Notes: generated from the letters alone by a model not told the origin. A DNA stretch of 64,000 nt from Tetrahymena elliotti 4EA (GCA_000231825.2 JH720328.1:250148-314147), one strand, 5' to 3'; counted from the first letter of the stretch, positions 24,032 to 37,181 are shown. Translations and numbers: made by a program.

Positions 24032-24421
24032 TCATCTATCTTCGTAATAACTAATTTATTCTTCAACTCTATCTACTAAAGTATTAATATTGCTTGAACT
24101 TAAGGAGCCATCACCTTTTAATTTGCTCCACACCTATACTTCATCATCAGTATTAATTTATAAGAAAACTTCAAAGCTATGATCCTTTTCTTAAGATGGG
24201 AAATGATTCACTTTAACTGTGTGATTATTATTGCCCTACTCGAAGGTTACCTATAAATGTGATTCGAGTAAACGCAAAGCTCTGTTTGATCCTCATGATT
24301 TACAATACTTTACATCAAATTTTAAAGTAGCAAAGTTATTGTAATATAAATTATGTAAAAACATAGGTTTTTACTAACCTCTTGCTAAAAAATGGAGGCT
24401 TTTTTATAAAATTTTATTCAT
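24032..24421 (-). CDS. SelW: Selenoprotein W-like (Rdx family) protein with in-frame UGA
   Basis: A 129-residue frame runs from ATG 24421 to a double TGA at 24029-24034 if the TGA at 24293-24295 (codon 43) is read as selenocysteine. The context is FDVKYCKSUGSNRAL, a CxxU redox motif after a beta strand, as in SelW/SelT/SelH thioredoxin-like proteins. The family's C-terminal block appears as VQVWSKLKGDG, matching the SelW pattern of a strand followed by K-KGDG and a closing helix. An N-terminal extension of about 30 residues with Lys/Arg and aromatic residues could be an organelle-targeting sequence. No intron is needed. A SECIS-like hairpin follows in the 3' UTR. Tetrahymena-type ciliates use UGA both as the only stop and as Sec. 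The alternative, a 42-codon frame ended by UGA, would leave the conserved downstream part unexplained. Confidence 0.82.
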
Positions 24422-24881
24422 TTTTACTTTATGAATTAAATCTTAAATTTTTTACTTGTTCACAAATTTAAGAAATATTAATTAATTATGTTTTTTTGGT
24501 TATTAAATTGCTATTTTTGATAAACTAAATAATTTAAAGTGCACCATTAAAAAATTATTAATTATTTAATAAAAAAAAGAGAAGAAAATATTAACAAAAT
24601 TGAATGGCCTTGATTATTTATTTTATCATGTTTTTTAATTTAACAATAAATAAAGAATATTTATTTTAATTTAATGAAAAAAATTATTTCAAAATTAATA
24701 GTTTTTTTTTGAAACATTTTACTAATTATTAGAAATCAGTTTTAACTTAATATGATAATAAAATACTTTGTAAATTATAATGGGTAATTTAAGATTAATT
24801 CTGCGAAATAATTATTTTTTTTTATTTTTATTAATGAATTTGATTAAAAATAAATAACTATATTTGTTTATAAGTAGGGAC
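24422..24881. other. Intergenic between the giant ATPase gene and the selenoprotein gene
   Basis: About 460 bp of AT-rich DNA with A/T homopolymers. It should hold the 3' end of the gene ending at 24882 and the promoter of the selenoprotein gene. No frame or motif was seen. Confidence 0.4.
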
Positions 24882-27800
24882 TCAGGAATATTTAGCTTTG
24901 TATGCTATAACTAATTCATCACTACGCCCATCTGCTTTTCCAATATCTTTTAATATTTATTCTACAAAAATGCCAGTTAATTTTTAAGAACTTTCAGAAG
25001 AATTGATATCAAGATAAGAGCTTTCACCTCCTGTTATCTATGATATTTTCATATATGTATCTTTTGCAAATGGATTCAAATAAAACGCATGAGCAGGAAC
25101 ATTCTTACTTTTAAGTTTTCTACATTCAGGTTCATAATAATCAAGGCCTTTTATAGGTGTAGTATCCCAATAATTTTACCCAAAATATTCTCTATGGGAT
25201 TCAGCTTCATCTTTTAAATGAGCTGGCTAATCACCTAAGATAATAACTTAACTAATTGGACTTTCCTCATGTTATTTATTAGCCCACCATAAACCTAACT
25301 CTACTGATTCGCCAGGACCTGTACCTCCAAAAGCATTAATAGTTTAAAGGAAAGACCTTAGTTTATCGGGGTTATTTTCCCATGATGAGGATCCGAATAT
25401 ATCATCCCATCTACTATTATAACTTCTAAAAAAGCAAATAAGGACCAAGAAGCATTATGGATCATATCCTTTTAGCTATAAAATATCCCTAGCTTATTCA
25501 AATGTTTTTTGAATTAAATTTTTTGTTAATGTTATCAAGCCACTCATAGACCCTGTAGCGTCTAATGCTATTAAAGTTTTAGAATAGTTTAATTCTTTAG
25601 GACCTTAATTCAGCTTCAATAAGTATGATTTAACCTCTTCTTAATTAGATTTTTTCAAGAGGGTTAAAAAAGTTTCAGATTAGTTATGATAACTCATAGA
25701 AGTTTTTTGATTGTACTCCACATTACTTTTGAAATCTCTTTCGAAATTGCTTTCACGATTTTTGTCTAAAATATCATAGCATTAATCTTTCATAAAAACA
25801 TCAGAATTTTCTTTTTCAGATTTAAGGAAAGCCTAAAGTGTACTAAATTCAAGGATCATATAATAGGATCCATCTTCACCTTATCTTGCTACTCTTCCTT
25901 TTGCTTATACTTCCTCAGCTTTATCATCTGAGAAGAAAGTTTGAATTGCAAGAATTCCTTCATTTTAAAGGACTATAATATCTGAAACTTTAAAATCAAT
26001 TCCTCTGCAAAATATTCTGGTCATAAGAGTGATTGCACCTTAATAAGTAGCTTCTTAAATAATTTTACTTCTTTCAGTATTCGAATTATCTTCAGTCATA
26101 ATCTAAATGTTGTAATTTGAGCTCAAAACTCTAAACTTATCATTGTTATAATATTCAAGAAGGATCTCTTTAGTATCAAAGAATAAAAGAATAGCCCTCT
26201 TATTGCCTTTATTTCTAACAATTCCTTTTGTAACTTTATCAGTAATGGCATTAAAATATTCTAGCTTATTAACTACTTTGACATCATTTGATTTATTGAA
26301 TGTGAATTTACTGTCTCCATAAGCTGATGGTAAAAATGTATATTAATTCAACTCATAAGTTTTTTGAATAAGTTCAAATTAACTTGAATTTAGAGTTTCT
26401 AATGTCCCAGTGACACCTTTTATCATCAAAAATTTTTTGGGGAGTTCAGAGTAACTAAAACTGCCACAGTTAATTTTGAACATTTTTTATTATTGAAGTC
26501 CAGCATCTGATATTTTGCTGTTTTAATTTTCAAGATAGTAAGTATACAAGGTTCTGTATCCAAATGAAATATTATCAAGATACTGATCCTAGTTTTTGTA
26601 ACAAACTTTATCATTTTAAATTCTGTAGTTTTCTATCAATACTTTGTTAAAATTTTTGAAATCATCTATAACTATTTTTGTTTATTCTTAAATTAATTCA
26701 GACCATTTTGAAAATTTAGATATGCAGCTTTTATATTATTCAGTCTATGAAATTTACTTAAAGCTAAAGTTAGAGACGAGTTTATCAGCCCATATCTTAT
26801 CAAGCAACTTCTAAATTGTTTCATCCTCAATAGAGGCGACCATGTCATAGTTATTTCCAAAAAAATCTTTGCTAAAAAATACATCTACTTCGTCTATGAA
26901 AAGAATTGATTTGTTTTTAACTGAAGCATCTTTGAATTCTATTTTATCAAATTTAATAAAATTCTAAATTTATTCTCTTATGTTTCCTCTATCATTTAAT
27001 ATCTATTCGCATGCTTTATTGAAAGTTCCATAAAATATTAAATCTTTTATTTTTAGTTTTTCAAATAAGGGTGAAAATTCTTCATAATCTCTCACACATA
27101 ACTAATTACTGTAGCATGCGCAAAATACAGAAAACCCATTTAGAGAGTAAAAACAAGATAAAGCTGCTAAAATGACTGATTTTCCTTCTCCCGTTAAAAC
27201 TTATGCTAAAGTGTTAGGTTATACATTACTATATTTTGTAGTGTATCCTATACCGAGTAATCTAAAAATAGCAACTATTTATGCTGGATGTGGTTTTAAT
27301 AGGAAACTCTCTGGCTTATCATAAGACTATGTTTTAGACTCAAAGTAATACTTAGAATTTATACATGTCCAGCAAGTAAAAATACCTGCCAAAAGTTCTG
27401 GAACTGCAGCCAAGGTTGTTTAATCAACTATCCCATTATCTCTGATTTCTATTTTATTAACATATTTTTATAATTCCTTTGCTAAATCAAGGAAATCAAT
27501 TTTATCATAGTAAGTTAAGTATTTTTCTAAGAATTCATTATACTTGTTTTAGAATTTTTAGTAGTATAATAAAAGTTAATCTTTATCAACATCAGTGGAT
27601 TTACTTGTGCCAAAATACCCTCTTAATTTTGATAAAATACTATCAATGCCTAGTCTTTACAATTTGGTGTTAGCTTCACTTATCTAAAATCCTTTAAAAA
27701 AAGGATGATTTTTAGTGATTTAATCTCCATACTTTGATTACCTTAATTAAATCTATAATTTTTCAAGTGAGCCTTTTTATTCTTTATAATTGTTTAAGGT

Positions 27801-30800
27801 TTAATTGATCATTAAGTCAAAATCATTTTTTATGTTTTCCATATATATGTAAATAGTTTATGCTTTATATAGTTTAGAAAGATACTCAGTAGTTTATTTT
27901 AGAGCTGAGCTATCTTCAGTACTAACACTTGCTGGCTCTCTAATCTTTTCTTTTATTTTTTGCTTCACCTTCTACTGAACAGTGCTCGGGTCAGTTTCAT
28001 TTGATACTTGGGGAAGGTACTAACGTATGAATTTGGAGTTCAAGTAAACATTATTTACATTATTGCTAATGTTTTCATCTAAGATATCATCTTAAAGACA
28101 AGTTTAAAGGGTTTCTTTAATTACATATAAAATTTTTTACATTTTAACTTGCAAGCTTTCAACCAAATTATTTTATTTAGTATTTAGCTAAAGTTAATCT
28201 TCTAAACTTTTAATCTCAAAAGAATTCTAAAAACTCATTGAGAAATTTTCATAGTAATATACATACTGTCTCTCAATCTTAAATTTGGTGATATCTTCTT
28301 GAATTAGTTTTTCTACTGTGCTAGAAACTAGCTATTACTAGCTGTTAAATATCTCTATTAATTTTTAGAAGAAAGTATCATCAAAATATTGAAGTTATTT
28401 AATAATAGGAAGTTAAATTTTCAAATGCTTCAAATCTCCTTTATTAGCTTCCACTTTACTCACTCCTTACTTCATTTATTCAATAACTTTTTATTTCTAT
28501 TCTTAAATAGATTAAATGATAAATGAATTTTCTATTTATTTTAAAGTTTTTAATTCATCTTTTTACATTTTTTCTTTAGCTTTGATCAAAGAATCACTAT
28601 TTTAGCAATACACATAGAAATCAAAGGGGTGTTTTAATTTCGCTGAATCATTCAAAATACCTTAAATTGCTTCTTAAGCTTATTTATAACTATCACAATA
28701 AACTTAGTCAAAAACACTGTTTAGTTTTTCTTTTGGAATTTATTAAAATTCTTTAGGACTTTAAGTTGCTATTTTTGTTAAGTATAAAATATTTTTTTCA
28801 ATATTTCTGGATTCTGTTTTACTAATTATTGAATTAAAAGCTTCTGTGGCTTCATTTTAAATAAACTTCTTAAACTAGTCATTAAAAATATTGTATTTTC
28901 CAGAATTTTTTAAAGATTCTTAGATATTCTTAAGCCCTTAGATATTCTTTTCTTCGAAAAAGCTTTTCATTTGTGGTTCAAATGAAAAACAGTTTTTTAA
29001 TTCTTCAATCATTTATTCAATCTAACTCTTCATTTCTTAAGGAACTTGATCTAAGCATAAGTGAACTTATTTTAATATTTATTCTATTTAATTTACAGTC
29101 ATGCCTTTAGCTGCTCTGATTTTTTCTTCTATTTTTCTTTTGTAAATGCTCTGAAGTCTTTTTGAAAAGTCAAAATAGAAGTTATCTTCCTAAACTTACT
29201 CTAAGCGGTTACATAAATATTTTAAATCAAATGTTTCTATATCCTTATCAACATTGATAGCTTCTACTCTTTTTACAAGTTCTTCAAAAAAATTATTTTA
29301 AATTGCTGTTAATTATTCCTTTTAACTTTTTATTTCAAATTAAGTTTCTAGAACTGCAAATATTTTCTGCATGAATGTTAGCTAATCATGAGATTCTTTA
29401 AAATTATATTTTTGAAGAGTCTATTAAACTTTGACTGGCCCTTCACTAGCAATTTTTTAAATACTAGATTTTATTTATATAAGGCAAGGCTCAAACTATC
29501 TTATGTCTAAATGATCTTTGAAGTATGAGGCATAATCTTCATATTTCTTGATAAGGAGGATAATTAGATTAGAATTTTCTATCTATTCCCTGAACTGGCT
29601 GCTGATTGGAGAAAATGTGATTATTTATTTGAGTTTATCTATGTTTTATTATGCACTATTTACTATTTTTCTAATTTCATTCTCGATTTAAATCTAAAAA
29701 TCTTTCAAGTAATATTAGTGCTCTTCATTTTATTTATCTTGATCTGCGGAGTCTTTTAACTATTTATAAGTGGCAATAATGTGAGGTAGGTAGTTATTAT
29801 TCAATTATTATTCTAATCCATTTTTTAGATTGCTAAAATTCACTAAATTCTTATCTTTGCACTTAGTAAGCAAAGAGGAGAAATTATATTAATTTGGTGA
29901 TTTCTAGTTAAATTCATCAAGCTGTTGTAATTTAAGCAAAATAAAAATCCATTTTTGCTGAACAACTCTAACTTTATCTACAGCTTCATAAATATTTTTA
30001 TAAAAGATAGCAATTTTGTTAAGCCAGTGTTCAATTTAGTATGTAACCATTCTTTTTTCTTACAAAATACTCTTTATATTTTCAAACATTTCTATTTTTT
30101 GCATGTCTTGAAATCCTTCATAAATCTATTTGGTATATGTTTCTACCTTTATCTTTTCTTCATTTTATTAGGCATTATTTTCTAAAATCTCTTTAAAATC
30201 TTCGTAAGCTTAATTCAACTTGACTCCTTTATCTGAAATCTCTTAAATAAGTTTACGTCCTAAACCTTCCTTTAATAATTAATTTTCTTCCTTATAAATG
30301 CTGACGCTCAAGCACTTTTTTATAAATGAGTAATACCTATCAAATTCCCAATATGTAATTTACTAAATATTTATAAAATCCTTTATTTCTACAAAGTAAA
30401 TATCCATTTTTTTCTTAATTGCTTCTCCACAATTAGCAACTTATTCTTTTAATTTTTCATCTTAATCTTCAAACTCTCTAATTCTCTTTATCTTTTCATG
30501 GTATTCCTTGAGCTTAACAAGATCTTCAGTTTCATCAAGTGTTATTCCGATATATTCGATTTTCTATAAAAAGATAGTAGCCAAATTCCTAAGAGCTTTA
30601 AATATTTTTTCTTTTTAAAATTTAAAATCTTACTCTTAATCATATTCTTCTATCCACTCAAAATCATTAATTAATAGCAAATCATCTCTTAAATCTTTTG
30701 CATATATATCTAATTAATCATCATTATTATTGACACACCCTAATTCCTTTACAGCTTAAATAACTTTATTGCATATTCTAAAAACTCTTAAATTTATTGA

Positions 30801-33068
30801 GTTGATCAAAGTTTAAAATTCAGGTTCTAAAGTTGAAGATAATTAAATAAGTAAGCCCATTTTTTTTACAAGTTATTACAACTCTTGAAAGTTATTAGAA
30901 TCTTTGTTAATAATTTCATAGATTCTTTTCTCTCTTTTTCTGTATTCAAGTAATATTTGTTCATCATATTTTCCATACTCTTTATATAATTAATCTTTAA
31001 ATGTTTCATGAACTAATTTTGATTTTTTGAATGACTCTATAATCAGTTTTATTTATGCATAGCTACTTAAAGCATTTTTTATTTTTTCTCTTTCTTCTTA
31101 TTTATCTTTGCTTTTTAAAAAAATTTAATCAAGGATATTCTATTTTTGTCTTTGAACTATTTTTACAGTTTCATCAAGCGATCTTTAAATTTATTGCTCT
31201 AAATTTTTCACATTCATGCATTTGCAACTTTCGATGTAGTTAATAAGGAGCTATACCTCATCAAAGTAGCCCTAAAAATTGTTACTTCGAAAATTATTTT
31301 AGCAATTTTACAATTTTTAATTGATCATATCTTTGACTATTTGCTAGAATTGCTCTAGATAAGTATTATCCTACATGACCTCAAAGAGGACTTTCAATTT
31401 ATTAAAATAACCATTTAAATTATTTTATGAGTAAGTAATTTATTCTTTTTTCAGATTTTCAAGAATCTCTATATTAGTGTTTTATAAAGCCTTATCTAAT
31501 TTTTTAATTAAAATATCGATTTGAGGTAGAACTTCCTCCAAAATTTTGGTTTTCAATAGTTTTTATTTTCTCCTTAAAAAATCATCAATTTATTATGATC
31601 TAATTTCCTTAAGATTGATAATTTCTGAGACAAATTTATCTACATATTAAATCTCGCCTTGAATATATTCTTCTAATAACTTATAATTCTAATCCCATTA
31701 ATAATTCAATTTTTAAAAATCTTTGATTTCTTCTTTTAATATTTACAGCTATTTCATCTTTTAGTAAACCAAAGAATAATTCTATTTCTTCAAGCCTTCT
31801 TATATTCTTCCTTGATCTAATTTCATTTGTTCAGACATTGCTAATTCAGCTTCTTAAGTTAAAAAACAAGTAAAAATTTCTTTTGGTTCAAAAATTGGTT
31901 TTCTATCTTTAATGAATAACTCCAAAAATTCATAACCCTTTATGTTGAGATCAAAAAAAGGTAATTTGGTCTATATTCTAGTTTACTGTAGCATACAATC
32001 AATAACGGTAATAAATTCTTTATCTCTCTTTTCATCTGTGTTTAAATTATCTCTAATGCTCTTTAGCTTGTTATGAAGTTAATTTCTTTCATCTTATTAA
32101 GTGTATTTGGAGAAAACAAACAAAAATTTATCAACCACATTTTTGAAATCATGAGATGGCTAAACCATTCTTTTAATTATATTAGCTATACTTTTTATCC
32201 CCTATCCTCTATCTTATATTTACTTTTCGCTAATAACAACAATTGGTTTTATGCTTTTCGAAACAGAAATATTTTTTGTTATTCCTATCAGATTTGCTAT
32301 TTCTGTCTCTTTTCCATCAGTATCATGGAATCCTGGACTATCACATAGAATATACTCATCATCATCATCTCCTTATTCATTTCCTTCTTGATCTTTGGCT
32401 CTAATTTTTATAGGAATTACAAATTTTGTTTCAGATTTAGCATCAGCCTTAGAAATCACGTTTTTTAAAGAATCATATAGTGGATTTGAAGTTTCCCAGT
32501 GGATGAGGCCATCTGAGTTTACTACTTATTTTATCTAAGATCCTGCTAAGTAGTGAATAAAAGTACTCTTTCCTGCTCCTGTAAACCCAAGCAGCATAAC
32601 TATCTCTTCACCTTCAATACTTTTACTTGATTTAACAGATAGGCTGACAAAGTAAGCTGTTTATTATAGATCTAAAGGGTTTAATTTACGAAAGATTTTA
32701 TCTAATAAAACTTCTGCAGAGTCATATTCCTTCTTTTCAAAATCTTGGAAGGCTGTTTAAAGTAATGGTTGTATTTATTTAATAGTTACGTCACTTTCTA
32801 AAAGAATCTATTTATCTAAAACTTTAAAGATATTTATAGAGTTATTGCTATAATTTCTTTGATTAAGATTTGTTATCAATAATTTAATGTTCTCATCAAA
32901 GCAACTGTCCTCCAATTTTAGCGAGCAATCAGAGGAATCAATCTGTTCAATGTTAAGCTATGGTTGTTAATATTATTGATTATTACTACTATTAGCAAAT
33001 TACTTTCCTTCATAAAAAGATGCCGATTATTAAGTATTATTTTAATTTTATTTTTATCTCTACTCCAT
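24882..33068 (-). CDS. Giant GTPase + coiled coil + SecA-like ATPase + VWA protein
   Basis: ATG 33068 to TGA 24882-24884 is a single frame of 2728 residues without introns. Residues 1-60 are Gln/Asn-rich. A GTPase domain follows with P-loop GFTGAGKST at 161 and DSPGFHDT at 243. Residues about 450-1900 are coiled coil. A SecA-type DEAD motor comes next. It has AQVLTGEGKSVILAA (Walker A, T1959), DEVD at 2059 (Walker B), GVTGT at 2218, CRGIDF at 2355 and GRVARQGEDGS at 2391 (motif VI). These correspond to SecA motifs TGEGKT, DEVD, GMTGT, AGRGTDI and GRSGRQGD. A C-terminal von Willebrand A domain has DATGSMS at 2503 and FGGTGPGES, as in the Dictyostelium VwkA-type subgroup. There is no SecA preprotein cross-linking signature or signal peptide that I can see. 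Function is unknown; a nucleotide-driven remodelling machine is an inference. Confidence 0.9.
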
Positions 33069-33079
33069 TTTTTTTTGTT

Positions 33080-34450
33080 ATTATTTATTTTTCTTGAATT
33101 ATATTTATATATATAAATAGATCTGATTTAACCTAATTTAAAGAAGGGTTAATCATTATTATATTTAACCAAAATCTATCAGATTTATTCAAAAAATCCT
33201 TATCCCTTAATTAGATTTTGAACTCATCGATTTTGATAATAAATTCTCTTTTTTACTAGAAATAAAATAATAAGATGTCATTATTAAGCAAGATAGTGAC
33301 AATAAAGTTACATTATCAAGATTGTGCAGATCTTTCTTCAAAAGCATTTTTTCATAAAATAATTTAAATGAATGATTGTATCGAAATATATTTGAATACT
33401 TTAATAAAGCTATGTAATCCTATATGTCTATTTTTTATCTTGAAAGATGACTATCTATCATCTAGTAGTCTATTTCTTTTAAGCTAATAAAATAATTATT
33501 TATTATTGAAACAAATCCATTTTATGTTTGTTTTCTGGTGATTTGATGATTTGGTTTATTTGGTCATATTGCTATTATCTATTAAAAATAAAGAATAAAA
33601 AGCTTAGTTTATTTTTATCTTTTATCAAAGTTGTTTGAAGATCTTTCTTAAAGAGTATTTTTGTTTAAAATAAAGTCTAATGATTGGTAGTATGTAAATA
33701 TATTTAAATGCTTTAAAAGTAATGTTAGAAAGTATATCTATTTTTTCTCTTTACCTCTGACTATCTATCATTCAGCTGTCTATTAATTTTAAATCAATAA
33801 AATAATTATTATAGAAATAAATTTCATATCATATTTCTTTTTCGGTGATTTGGTTTATTCAGTGATATTATTATTATTATCTTTTAAATTTTAAATATTT
33901 CTTCTATATTATTAAATCACCTCAAAAGGTTTCTCTTCTACATTATATCAATATGCAAATCTATAAATTGAACATTTTTTTAATGGTTGCTTGCTTTTGA
34001 ATTGATTGTTTATTTCAATAAATATGACTAAGCCTAATTTTAAGAAAGACTTACCTTTACTGTATTTTAAGAAGTATTTATCTTATTTATTCAGAAAAGG
34101 CATATCTTCTTAATTAGATTTAGAATTCAATAATGCATCGTTGTATGATTTGATATTTATAAAATACTTACAAATCTATTGATATGTCATAGGAATTAAT
34201 CAGAAGATTATTAATTAAAATTCTATAGATATTTATGCAATTTGTCTTAAAAAGTGGATTTTAAAATAAAATATACCATAATGAATAGTGGTAGTACATT
34301 ATTAAATGTTAAAAAAAAATAAAATAATCTCATAGTATTTTTTTACATACATTTAACTATCTAACTTTCAGCTGCTTTAGTGATGTGTTGTTAATATATT
34401 CATTTAATGTAATAAACAAAAAATAAGCTTATTTTTATGATATTATATTA
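33080..34450. repeat. Diverged noncoding tandem repeats
   Basis: Blocks at about 33290-33590, 33600-33890 and 34220-34440 share the order: agatctttctt..aaagcattttt, aatgattg.ta.taaatatatttaaatactttaa, gactatctatcatc.agctgtctatt, aataaaataattatt, and ggtgatttggtttatt. The flanking part 33090-33280 also resembles 33990-34200 (cctaattttaagaaaggcttac..tttaccaa/tactgtatt..ttatccct/ttcttaattagattt). So a unit of roughly 300-900 bp has been duplicated more than once. The repeats carry no frame. They lie in the promoter region of the giant gene (start 33068). Confidence 0.6.
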
Positions 34451-35076
34451 TTATATTTTCAAATCATGACAAAAGATTTCAAAATCTATCAATTTCAAAA
34501 TTAAATGTAGAATATATTGTAATTCAATTTTTCTTTGTTTCAAAATCCTATTTAGTTTTTCAAATTTCTTTCTTGTTTCATACTCTTAATGATTGAGATA
34601 CCTTTTATTTGAACTTTTATGATTTTTGGTGTCATTTTCAAATTTACAAAAAATTAGAAGATATATTGAGTTAAAAAATTAATATACTTTACCATGAAGC
34701 ATTTTAAAATAATTTCCATCATTTGTTTACAAACCTAACTTGTATTATAGTTATAAAGGTAAAACATTTAAAAAGTCATTTTTCTAGAAAAGTAGGGGGC
34801 TATCTTTAAAGTCATTTCGTTTTTGACAAAATAATGAATGAAAAAGTTAAATAAATTTTCCTGATAAATTACTAATAACTTTCAAATTAATATCTAAACA
34901 TATTTTAAAAAATAAACAAATAAATAAATAAATGTTGATACAGAAATAGAAATGTTTTACAGATCTCAATGATGTACTTCAATTATTATAAATATTGAAA
35001 AATATTTAAATATTTTCCTATTTAAAGTTGTTCACCTCTAATTTAAATTAATATTTAAATCTTCTCATCTGTTTAG
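34451..35076. other. 5' flank of the LRR array, possible degraded first exons
   Basis: A plus-strand frame from an ATG near 34466 stays open for about 50 codons before TGA. It could be a remnant 5' exon of the LRR array that begins at 35077, but no splice path could be confirmed. Otherwise this is AT-rich sequence, with an aaataaataaat run near 34915. Confidence 0.3.
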
Positions 35077-37181
35077 GGTAAAATTAATAGTTCTTTAAAA
35101 TAATTAAACCTAGAAACCTTTACTCTTTATCCAAGGTAATAATAGTTTTTCAATATTAATTATGTATAATTGAATGAATAGATAAATATTTTAATTTATG
35201 AGCAATTGGTTAATTTAGGTTTATTTGCTTTGCATTTACTTCTTTAATTTTTATTTGTGGTTTTTTTTCAATACTAATTCAAATTTTTATGTTTTTCTCA
35301 CAGTTTTAAATATTTCTTTATTCAAAATGTATTTTTAAATTTTTAAAGTAATAGAAACATTGGTTAAATGGGTACTTAAGAATTAGGATCTTGCTTAGCT
35401 AAATGCATTAATCTAAAAACTTTGACCCTTGACATAAGGTAGAAATAGTGTTTTAGTTTTAATTAAATATTATTGAATGAATAAATAAAAATAGATTTTA
35501 ATTTATGAGTTACTTTCTAATATTAATATGAGTTAGCTTTATTTGCTTGGCTCATTCATTCATTTTTATTTATTGTTTTAGATTTACTTATGTTTTTCTG
35601 TTTCTTTGAAATATTCCTTTCTTCTACATTTATTTTTATAATTTCTTGGAAGATGGAATAATATTAATGAATTGGGTGCACAAGAAGTAGGATCCGGTTT
35701 AGCAAAATGTTCTAATCTCTAAAATTTGACTCTTTACCCAAGGTAAAAATATTGCTTTAACATTAATAATGCATTTTCGAATGATAATTTAATTATTAGC
35801 GACTGATTAATATGGATTGGTTCACTTGAAATTTGTTTTCATGATTAATTTTTATTTTTTATTTTAAGATTTAATTCAAATTTTTATGCTATTTATTTAT
35901 TCAATATTTATTCAATATTTATTTTATAATTTTTTGACAGCAACAATAATATTGGTGAAAAGGGTACATAAGCATTAGGATCTGGTTTAGCAGAATGCAC
36001 TTCTCTAACAACTTTGAATATTGATCTAAGGTAAAAATAGTGTTCCAATTTTATTTATACATTTTTGGATAAAGAAGGTTAAAATCTATGAGCAAAAAAC
36101 TTTGTAAGGATAGATTACTTGGTATTTGTTAGGCTCATTGTTGTTTATTTTCAAATTTTATCCAAATTTTGATGTGTTTCTTTCTCCTTCTTTTAAGTAT
36201 TTTTTTATTTATTTATTTTAAAAATTTTTTAAAAGCTGCAATAATATTGCAGAAATTGGAGCATAAGGATTAGGGTCAGGCTTAGCAAAATGCTCTAATC
36301 TCTAAACTTTGACTCTTCTTTTATGGTAAAAATAGCCTTTCAATATTAATAATTCATTTTTTAACAAATCTATAAAGACTTTGTTTAATGAGTGAGTGAT
36401 TAATTTTTGTTGATTTACTTGAAATTTCATTTGCTCATTCATTAATTTATATTTATCATTTTCAGATTTGATATAAATTTTTATGTTCTTCTTATTCTTT
36501 TAATTATTCCTCTTTTCAATTATTTTTATATTTAAAAGTAACAATAATATTGGTTGGTGAAGCTGGTTCACAAGGATTAGGATCTGAATTAGCAAAATGT
36601 TTTAACCTATAAGATTTGAATATTAATCTCTTGTAAAAATGGAGTTTCAATATTAATTATGTATGCTATAATGAATAAATAAACTTTAATTTATGAGCTA
36701 CTGATTGGTTAATTTTGGTTGGTTAACTTGATATTTTTTAACTCATTGATTAACTTTTATTTATGGTTTTCAGATTTAATTCTAATTTTCATGTTTGATC
36801 ATTCTTTTAAATATGTTTTTATTAAATATTTATTTTTATAATTTCCATGATAATACACTTAGAAATTATCTAATTAGATAGAATCATTCTTATTCAATTT
36901 TTTAAAAGTAAGAATAATATTGACGAAATCGGATCATTAGAATTAGGATCTGACTTAGCAAAGTGTGTTAACCTCTTATCTTTGGTTCTTAAAATAGAGT
37001 AAAAATAGTGTTTCAATCTAAATAATGCATTTTTAACATTATTCTAAACATACTTTTATTCAATAATTGTTTTTATCATTTTTTAAAAAGGTGGAATAAT
37101 ATTAGTGAAATGGGAGCATTAGAATTAAGATAGAAGCTTACAAAGGCAAAAAGATTAATTAAATTATCATTAGAATGTTGA
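35077..37181 (+). pseudogene. Leucine-rich-repeat array, one repeat per 90-bp exon, with a frameshift
   Basis: Exons at 35077-35135, 35349-35438, 35653-35742, 35941-36030, 36236-36325, 36539-36632, 36909-36998 and 37091-37181 each code for one ~30-residue ribonuclease-inhibitor-type LRR. An example is NNINELGAQEVGSGLAKC followed by SNLQNLTLYP. All introns are phase-matched and begin GTAAAAAT or GTAGAAAT. The introns resemble each other too, so the unit that multiplied was exon plus intron (~300 bp). The exon at 36539-36632 is 94 bp, not 90. A 4-bp tandem duplication (ttggttgg) shifts the frame into an immediate TGA. No convincing start exon was found. The locus ends with LIKLSLEC and TGA 37179-37181. 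It is probably a broken LRR gene, unless that exon is skipped or the extra bases are an assembly error. Confidence 0.75.

Noticed and set aside
29955..32348. Several plus-strand open frames (29955-30185, 31055-31243, 32073-32348)
   Set aside because: All are antisense shadows of the continuous 2728-codon minus-strand frame.
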